Source: Botryococcus braunii (lineage: Eukaryota; Chlorophyta; Trebouxiophyceae). From it: a stretch of DNA of 10,000 nt. The notes under the pieces are model-generated. The model was not told where the DNA came from, searched no databases, and saw only the letters and a list, made by a program, of their open reading frames with translations. Location: positions 116,366 through 126,365 of the forward strand of contig KV908411.1 of the NCBI GenBank assembly GCA_002005505.1, given 5' to 3'. Position numbers and translations under genes: made by a program. Of the stretch, positions 1 through 10,000 are shown one piece after another. The first letter of the stretch is position 1; each line of letters opens with the position of its first letter.

Positions 1-77
1 TTGAGAAGTTACTTGCATGTACTCATGCACGGCTCTGTCTAGGATGGCCAAACAAAGCAAAAGGAGCAAGAACCCAC

Positions 78-141
78 CGGGAGGATCAGGCCATTGATGG
101 ATTTGAACAGCCGTTTCAGCTCAGCATCACTGACATAGAAC
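78..141 (-). CDS. GGH: GGH coding exon 3
   Basis: This 64-nt exon begins after acceptor ACACAG. Its first base completes the Arg codon of exon 2. It encodes FYVSDAELKRLFKSINGLIL plus Pro and ends in phase 0 at donor GTGGGT (77-72). The expected next residues (Gly-Gly) are not supplied by the remaining 77 nt of the window in any good splice frame, so exon 4 probably lies outside. Intron 2 (142-493) is 352 nt and holds nothing recognisable. Confidence 0.82.
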
Positions 142-863
142 CTGTGTCCCCACATCCCCACATCTTGGTTAGCAGTAGGGGGCACTACTTATCTAACAAA
201 ACATCCGAACCGCTCATCTATATCGCTTTGCATCCGTATTGCCTCCGCCGTAGCCTGACTGGGAGATCCCACAAGAAAACAAAACAGCAGTCCTTTCAGA
301 CAAAATCAAAGGGCTTTGTAAATCAAATGTAGCCATATACACTGACACATGTGGTTTACAAGATACTTTCCTGGACCCAATCTTGCACGCTCTGATTGAT
401 CACCCCAGGGTAAGCTAGGCAGAGCCAGTGGCACAAACACTTCGGCACGCTAAGACCAAGTGCGAGTGTTTAAAAGGGTGCATTGCGGCCCACCTTATAG
501 GAACTGCACGGCCCCCTGCCGATTCAACCCATTTAACGAAAGCCGCCGCAACATATGATCTGGCCCGACGAGTATACGCGTGTGAGACACGAAGTGTGGT
601 AACAATGATGCACTTAACAGCAATAACAGTACGTTCGTACAGAGAATCCATGACTAATTTAACACGTACTTTCCCGGGCAGTGATGACAAGCCTGTGCCA
701 AGATTCCAATCAGAGGCCGCTCATTTTTCACGTCCGGATCATCAGGATCCACTAGAGGCTGTGACGTTTTATCGACTTGATTAGGAAGCTCGAGCCTGGG
801 TGTGGCTAAGCACCCAGTCAAAAAAGCCACCAGGACGAACACCGGTAACCTAAGCAGTCCCAT
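78..863 (-). CDS. GGH: gamma-glutamyl hydrolase, N-terminal part (3 exons, continues off left edge)
   Basis: Folate gamma-glutamyl hydrolase (class I glutamine-amidotransferase fold, peptidase C26), which trims the polyglutamate tail of folates in the lysosome, vacuole or outside the cell. Three minus-strand exons join in phase to about 108 residues. The start at 863 is supported by the hydrophobic signal peptide that follows it (about residues 3-20). Next comes an acidic linker, then RPLIGILAQ (49-57), the usual first strand of the fold. YVAAAFVKWVESAGGRAVPIR-type sequence (67-87) matches the family's YIAASYVKYLESAGARVVPVR-like block. LKRLFKSINGLILP (95-108) matches the LFKSINGILFPGG block. 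The GG that normally follows, and the catalytic Cys and His, must lie in exons left of position 1. No frameshift is seen. The assignment rests on remembered family motifs and on agreement of all splice phases. Confidence 0.88.
494..559 (-). CDS. GGH: GGH coding exon 2
   Basis: This 66-nt exon begins after the acceptor GGGCCAG and ends at donor GTGGGC (493-488). Both boundaries are in phase 2, matching exons 1 and 3. It encodes SYVAAAFVKWVESAGGR and AVPIR, the most family-specific peptide of the gene. Intron 1 is only 110 nt. Confidence 0.87.
670..863 (-). CDS. GGH: GGH coding exon 1 (signal peptide and first strand)
   Basis: The ATG is at 863-861 and the exon runs 194 nt to a strong donor, GTACGT, at 669-664, leaving phase 2. 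It encodes the signal peptide, a Pro/Asp-rich linker and the RPLIGILAQACHHCPGK end. The codon for the last Lys is split with exon 2. Confidence 0.85.
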
Positions 864-2704
864 CTGCTTCCGGCCGGACCAAAAGGTCGGAAGGAGCAGG
901 TGACAAATAACCTGACACTCCTCGAAATCACGGAGATCTACAAGTCTTCCAGTAATGTCCTTGGGGCTTTCAAATCAAACGGAAGTCAGCGTAAGTGGGC
1001 TGTATATGCCCCGCACCACATTGGAGATAGCTTTCACGTGATAGGCTATCACTGATCACGAGGGTACCGGCTGCAACGAGAAACGCGGCCAAAGTGGTTG
1101 CGTGCCACGTGGAGTGCTGCTCCAATGCGCAGGCCCGGTTGAAAGCCGGAGGACATAAGGTTCCCGGGCATAAGGTATCACAAAGAAGCGGTAGTCTAAT
1201 AGCCAGAAAATGCAGTTCTACTGATGTATGTTTTGATTTGACTGATTCTATTGCATCCTGATCTAACTTAGCCCAAAAGGTGAATCATTGTCCTTGGAAA
1301 ACGCCGCGGCGCTGCGTACTCCTCAGATCAGGCAAACAAGGGTGTTTTCTCCTAGCCAACAAATAGAGGAAACTCAAGGTAATCAGGTGCATTCGCTGTA
1401 GCTTGAGTAGTTGTCTATATACGCGAATTGTCAGACCTGGTAGATCTCTTGGCTGACACAGTTCCGTACAATGTAATGACGAACTGACAGCGAAAGGCAA
1501 AGCTACGCGCGCTGATTTGCGTTGGACACACTGTTTTATCTTTTGAAAGATGGCGAGACCCACGAACGATACTTTAGAGGTTTTGTGCGTACTGTCTTGA
1601 CCGGAAGACTTAAGTTGCCGGTTGTTGCTCCCTAACGTCCTCGTTTGCGCTCCTCGCAATCAAACGTGATGGCACTTCAACTTAAATTAATATTTATGGT
1701 TACAGAGGTCAAGAAGAGCTAAAGTTTAGCAGCTGGTGTCACGTGCAGATTGGCGTTCGCGGTGCACTGTCCTGAGAGCCTCGGGATCCACGGCGACCAG
1801 TGAGCCTACAGACCGAAGTTCAAAGTTGTACCGTCTCAAGGTACTCACAGGCATTTTTTGATGGGAATGAGCTTCCGTGTAGAGTTATGACGGGTCTCTG
1901 GGTCACCGTGATCTCTCTAATCAGCTTCTCGTGGCTAGACGAATGCAATTTTTTCGTCTTTACAATTGTGGATGAAACAGTATCTCCTCTTCCTCCTCCT
2001 CCTTCCTCCTCCTCCTCCTCCTCCTCCTCTAACGACGACGACGACGATAGTGTCTCGAGCTTGGTTCTCCTTGGGATTCTGACCGTGTATCCTTTGCAAT
2101 GATTTCTTGTTGCATACTTCAATTTCAAAGCAAAGGCAGCTTGAAGAAGACTGTCCCAGGTGGCAGTCTTGCTGGGTGGTAGCTAGCGATGGAAGAGCTA
2201 GTTGGGGCATTTTTGATTTTCCATATTGCACACAACTTTCGGAGACTCGTCCAGGATATGGTTGGCAAAATGAATCCTTGATCAAGTTCATGAAGCACAC
2301 GATGGTCGGAGATAGACGTTGTTTTCCCCCTTTTCCTTGCAAGTAAGAGGTGGGCGTGTCCAGCAAATCCCTATATGGGATGGAGGAACACACACTAGAT
2401 CCTCGTGAGATACCCTGATAAGGAAAATGTGTGCAGAAATTGATCTCGCGAGCGAAAACTGTGAGCAATAGAGGGTTGCATAAAGCTTCTTCAGTGCAGA
2501 TCACAAGAACGAAACCTCCAGGGGAACGATCCAAGGTCTAAATGCCCAGCCCTCTTCAAAACTCGAAAAAGGGAGCACTTAAAAAGAAGATTTGTCAGGG
2601 CTGAACCGCAGACTGATCATATGTTGGGGGAATACTGTGGGAAGCAGGTTTCTTGCTGCTAAGCTAAGGAGAGCTGGGCTTACAGAGGCCACAAACAGCT
2701 TTGA
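864..2704. other. long stretch without a recognisable gene
   Basis: This region lies between the GGH start (minus strand) and the SMC6 exon (plus strand), so it should contain the GGH promoter and 5' UTR and perhaps SMC6 intron or upstream exons. I recognise no conserved peptide on either strand. The longer open frames (minus 1285-1659 and 1935-2534; plus 1800-2102) have no family motifs, and two of them are kept open by a TCC/ACG repeat. A short plus-strand open stretch ends at a consensus-like donor, GTAAGT, at 991-996, but its peptide is not recognised. No Walker A motif of an SMC head was found. Confidence 0.5.
1984..2046. repeat. compound trinucleotide repeat (TCC)n then (ACG)5
   Basis: An imperfect TCC tract runs from about 1984 to 2029, and a perfect (ACG)5 follows at 2032-2046. 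It keeps several frames open artificially: a Ser run followed by an Asp run on the plus strand, Glu, Gly or Arg runs on the minus strand. Confidence 0.9.
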
Positions 2705-3754
2705 AATTGGAACAACATTTTGAAAGTGATGGAAAGGGAGAGTCAGAAGTTGCCAGCAGAAATTACTTCTAAGCACACGATTGCTGCAGCTGATGCTCCA
2801 GAGGGAGGCGATCAACAGGCAGTGCACGATCTCAAGGGCATACAAAAAGACATTGACAGCATCCAAGAAACAGCTGTCACTGCTGTCCAAAAGATTAGAA
2901 ATCTAGAACAAGACACAACAGAAGCCCAAAAACATTCTGCTATGTCATGGGATGATGTAGACTCTCTTCGTGACCATGTGGCAGTCTGTGAGGCCAATGT
3001 GAGGGACCTGGAGGCACGACAACGGAACCCACTAGCAGCCTTTGGAGGGCAGGCAGTAATTGATATAAGTACAGCAATCGCAACAAACAGTAGTCGCTTC
3101 AAACGAATGCCACTTGGTCCTATTGGAAGTCTCCTCGAGCTAACTGATCAACGGTGGTGCAAGGCTGTAGAAGCTTCTATCGGTCATGTGTTTGATAGGT
3201 TTGTGGTCCAAAGCGAAGCGGACTTTGAGGCATTGTCGAAACTTGCCGAGGAAGTGGGGAGATCAGAATACCTGACAATTTCATTATACAATCGTGATCC
3301 TTTGCAGCTGGACATCTCAGCAGCAAGTTCGAAAGAACCGCCGGTTCCTGAGGAGTATCTCACTGTTTTGAAAGTTTTGGTGTTTCCTAAGGATCCAACC
3401 CAGGCGGTGCTGCTCCGAAACATCCTCATTGGTGCCACATCCCTAGATCGCCACATGCTCGTCCAGACAGAGGAGGATGCACTCAAACTCATGCGAGACG
3501 AGTCCGGACCCCTGCTGCAGGGCACGGTTTCCTCCGTCTTCACGGCAGATGGTTACCAGGTATCTGCCATTAGAAGCGAATATAGTACTACGCGCTCCAT
3601 CTATTATTCTACTCCGACTGACAAACGCCCACCCAGCCTCATTCGGGATCCTAGCAAGCTTTTGGTGCAAGCACGACAGGAGCTCGCGGAAGCCCAAAAA
3701 GAGCTAGATGCCGCTGAAGAAGCGCTCGGCCGCCAGGAGGAAGGTGTCGAATAG
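2705..3754 (+). CDS. SMC6: SMC6 hinge region and flanking coiled coil (partial, long single exon)
   Basis: Part of the SMC6 subunit of the SMC5/6 complex, a nuclear ATPase that holds and repairs DNA. The frame is open from 2705 to a stop at 3752-3754. Numbering from the codon at 2720, residues about 33-100 are heptad-like coiled coil. NPLAAFGGQ (from 103), MPLGPIGSLLELTDQRW (from about 130) and FTADGYQV (from 274) with a following R-YYS element are SMC6-type hinge blocks; the human and plant proteins have FG, PLGPLG or PVGPLG, and FTADGDQV at these places. After about residue 310 a second Ala/Glu-rich coil begins. SMC6 is about 1,100 residues, and no head Walker A, signature or Walker B segment is visible here. 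The piece is therefore either one long exon of a large gene or a detached fragment. The true ends are unclear. A possible donor at 3744 (GTGTCG) would avoid the stop; the 5' splice site was not resolved. No frameshift interrupts the hinge. Confidence 0.82.
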   Translation, partial: NWNNILKVMERESQKLPAEITSKHTIAAADAPEGGDQQAVHDLKGIQKDIDSIQETAVTAVQKIRNLEQDTTEAQKHSAMSWDDVDSLRDHVAVCEANVRDLEARQRNPLAAFGGQAVIDISTAIATNSSRFKRMPLGPIGSLLELTDQRWCKAVEASIGHVFDRFVVQSEADFEALSKLAEEVGRSEYLTISLYNRDPLQLDISAASSKEPPVPEEYLTVLKVLVFPKDPTQAVLLRNILIGATSLDRHMLVQTEEDALKLMRDESGPLLQGTVSSVFTADGYQVSAIRSEYSTTRSIYYSTPTDKRPPSLIRDPSKLLVQARQELAEAQKELDAAEEALGRQEEGVE

Positions 3755-4085
3755 ATTAATCTCTAAGGATATCAAGAACTGCGTGGAATCAGAAACGCTT
3801 GGCGGGCATTGAAAGGGACAGGCTGCATCCATGCGCTAATTAGCTGATTGCTAAACTGAATGTCATCGCATTATTATTGCATAATATGCCAGTGGAACAA
3901 GGGAACGTTCCGGAAGAAGGACTGTTCTTGTGTTTGCAAGTCCTATCTTTAATGTTAGGGGTGAGTGTTGAGGTTTTTAGGGTTTCAGGGCGTGGTGACC
4001 ATGATACCAAAACATTTGGTAATAGCTCCGAACATTTTGGTTCCGTTCTGGAACGCTCCGTTGGCCGCTGGGGTTTCTCTTAAAG

Positions 4086-4217
4086 GGACGCGGAGGAACA
4101 GCGGCTTTTGCCTTTTGTGCGCTCCGATATCGATATTGCTGCCGGGGCCCGTGGGAGTGCAATGCACCTGGTGCATGGCAGGAGAAACGGAGTTGCATTT
4201 TCTGACTTTCCGACCTG
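4086..4217 (+). CDS. unassigned candidate exon
   Basis: A 132-nt open stretch lies between an acceptor-like CTCTTAAAG and a good donor, GTAAGC, at 4218. In the frame that stays open it reads DAEEQRLLPFVRSDIDIAAG, then ARGSAMHLVHGRRNGVAFSD and FPTW, a balanced amino-acid composition unlike the Ser- or Cys-rich readings of the other frames. I do not recognise the family, and the next in-phase exon was not found. It could be a chance open frame. Confidence 0.25.
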
Positions 4218-4763
4218 GTAAGCCTAGCTTGGCACATGTGTGAGCCACATTGTACAGTGAGGCTCGACGTTGAATAATTTGGAATTGGTGACCTTGCTGG
4301 CCGGGTCAACTTCTTTAAAGATTTTCGTGGAACAACTAATGCGTGTGCTTAGCCCATTGGGTGAGAAGGCCTGCAGACAAGCACATCATTGTCACAGCCG
4401 AAACCACGAACTGGGTCTCACTAGGGTGGCTAACCCACCAATCAACTGCTAAACTGCACAAAGATTAGATATGTCATCTCATGTCCAATTTCATCCTTGG
4501 TCAAAGCCTCATGAAGAACTACTGTGACACACGCGAACGTAAAAATGTAGGAAGGAAGGAAGTATTTGGGGAGTTAAAGGACAAGTGAAATATGTCAGTC
4601 TCAGGCCCCCGATGCCCGAATAGTCACGTTTCGACATCGATGGATATCCGAATGGCCGTAAGTGCAGAAATTGTATATGCCCGTGTAGAAGTCACACGAT
4701 AAGAACATCAATACAATAATAATACGCCAAGGAATAAGGAGTTGCAGGATGCCTTGAGCTTAC

Positions 4764-4910
4764 CGCGCCCTCCGTGGGCCCGCTGGGGGACCAGGTTTCG
4801 GTGGGCGTCAGGGGACTGGCCACTCTACTGCACCCTTCAGCTGCGGCATAACGCTGCCACTCGACCATCGCATTCTCGTGTAATTTGCTTTCCCAGGGTG
4901 TGCATTCCAT
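4764..4910 (-). CDS. unassigned candidate first exon, divergent from CCT3
   Basis: An ATG at 4910 opens 49 codons that end at a good donor, GTAAGC (4763-4758), in phase 0. The peptide starts MECTPWESKLHENAMVEWQR, and its second half is rich in Pro, Ser and Thr. The ATG is 118 bp from the CCT3 start in a head-to-head arrangement, which would fit a shared promoter. No family is recognised and no downstream exon was identified on the minus strand. Confidence 0.22.
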
Positions 4911-5022
4911 AAGTGATTAATTTCGTAAACAGGCCCATTTCCTTGCCGTTATGGTGGATTTGCTGCATTATGTAAACGGCGGAGTTTAGGTGCTAGAACT
5001 GCTCAAGAAGGGGCCGGACTTG

Positions 5023-5028
5023 GCCACC

Positions 5029-5032
<4 letters not shown>
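5023..5032 (+). promoter_or_regulatory. CCT3: Kozak-type start context of CCT3
   Basis: GCCACCATGG surrounds the ATG at 5029-5031, a perfect match to the classical vertebrate Kozak consensus. The next in-frame ATG, five codons on at 5041, has a poorer context. The upstream in-frame leucine-rich reading from 4990 has no ATG and is not conserved in the family, so 5029 is the preferred start. Confidence 0.75.
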
Positions 5033-9596
<4,564 letters not shown>

Positions 9597-9730
9597 GTGG
9601 GATCATGCCCAAACTCTCTGGCCTAATGGGGTCCTTGCCCCAGCTTTCAATGCCTCCCAGCATCTTCCTTGCTTCCCCTTCTCCCCAGCCCTCCCCCATC
9701 CCCTCCCCTCGCCCAAGGATGCAGTCCCAA

Positions 9731-9869
9731 AATGAAATGACATGAAATAGAATAAAATAAAGTGAAATAAAATAAAATAAAATAAAATGAAATGAAATGA
9801 AATGAAATGAAATGAAATGAAATGAAATGAAATGAAATGAAATGAAATGAAATGAAATAAAATAAAATA
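9731..9869 (+). repeat. pentanucleotide array AAATG/AAATA (intron 8)
   Basis: Period-5 repeat. AAATA-type units flank a central block of about 16 AAATG units. The reverse strand gives an artificial Phe-His-Phe-Ile-Ser frame. Confidence 0.95.
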
Positions 9870-9879
9870 TTGTCATAGG

Positions 9880-9895
9880 CCCCCCCCCCCCCCCC
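9880..9895 (+). repeat. C16 homopolymer (intron 8)
   Basis: Sixteen C immediately after the pentanucleotide array. From here to 10000 no CCT3 exon is recognised; the expected continuation (PEEL..., GTGAGL...) is absent. Confidence 0.9.
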
Positions 9896-10000
9896 ACCCA
9901 GTTTTTATACAAGGCTGCTATGAAATTTCCCAACAGGGAAAGTTATAACTGAGAGCTCTCCTTTCACAATTGTTTTGGTTTACCGAAAGCACCATAGTAA

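Larger units (their letters stand above)
3755..5028. other. intergenic or intronic stretch without a recognised gene
   Basis: This region lies between the SMC6 exon and the CCT3 start codon. No SMC6 C-terminal head motif was found, although the SMC6 transcript would have to pass through here if the gene is intact. Two exon-like stretches (4086-4217 plus, 4764-4910 minus) are listed separately. Also seen are a short GGAA repeat near 4550-4561 and consensus-like donors on the plus strand at 4218 (GTAAGC) and about 4657 (GTAAGT). No promoter motif could be assigned with confidence. Confidence 0.45.

Noticed and set aside
1..76. GGH exon 4 within the last 76 nt (minus strand, ...YMQVTSQ)
   Set aside because: VHEYMQV looks faintly like the family's DYFEIV segment, but no acceptor joins it in phase to exon 3 while supplying the conserved Gly-Gly.
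871..996. Plus-strand open stretch ending at GTAAGT
   Set aside because: The donor is good, but the peptide (VTNNLTLLEITEIYKSSSNV...) is unrecognised, lacks a start or clear acceptor, and lies in the GGH upstream region.
1285..1659. 124-codon minus-strand open frame
   Set aside because: No recognisable motif, and no conserved peptide in neighbouring frames; consistent with a chance open frame.
1935..2534. 199-codon minus-strand open frame
   Set aside because: Part of it is the TCC/ACG repeat read as Gly, Val and Arg runs. The rest matches no family I know and has no supporting splice or start context.

Overview
This is a piece of an intron-rich eukaryotic nuclear genome. Three protein-coding loci can be recognised by conserved peptides spread over short exons with GT-AG boundaries and matching phases. 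There are no ribosome-binding sites, operons or prokaryotic genes. The CCT-gamma peptides read closest to plant, algal and protist versions, so a protist or alga is plausible, but the taxon cannot be fixed from this window.

Layout. (1) Positions 78-863, minus strand: the first three coding exons of a gamma-glutamyl hydrolase (GGH, folate polyglutamate hydrolase) with a signal peptide; the rest runs off the left edge. (2) 864-2704: no recognisable gene, only a small TCC/ACG repeat. (3) 2705-3754, plus strand: one long open exon encoding the hinge and adjoining coiled coils of SMC6, with no head domains in the window. (4) 3755-5028: no recognisable gene, but two unassigned exon-like stretches, one on each strand. 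(5) 5029-9596, plus strand: eight coding exons of CCT3, the gamma subunit of the TRiC/CCT chaperonin, covering the N-terminal equatorial, intermediate and most of the apical domain (about 342 codons). The remaining C-terminal part lies beyond the right edge.

The CCT3 gene changes character along its length. Introns 1-4 are repeat-poor, while introns 5-8 are packed with microsatellites. Intron 5 carries a ~280-nt CT tract followed by CA. Intron 6 carries TG followed by a ~265-nt pure purine GA tract. Intron 7 has (TG)29 and A30, and intron 8 has an AAATG/AAATA array followed by C16. The repeats of introns 5 and 6 are reverse complements in mirrored order around exon 6, a 135-nt phase 0/0 exon. 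In the transcript they could form a long stem enclosing that exon. This is the most unusual feature of the window.

The three genes have unrelated jobs (folate turnover, genome maintenance, protein folding), and nothing suggests they act together. I found no mobile-element gene, tRNA, rRNA, CRISPR array or defence-type system.
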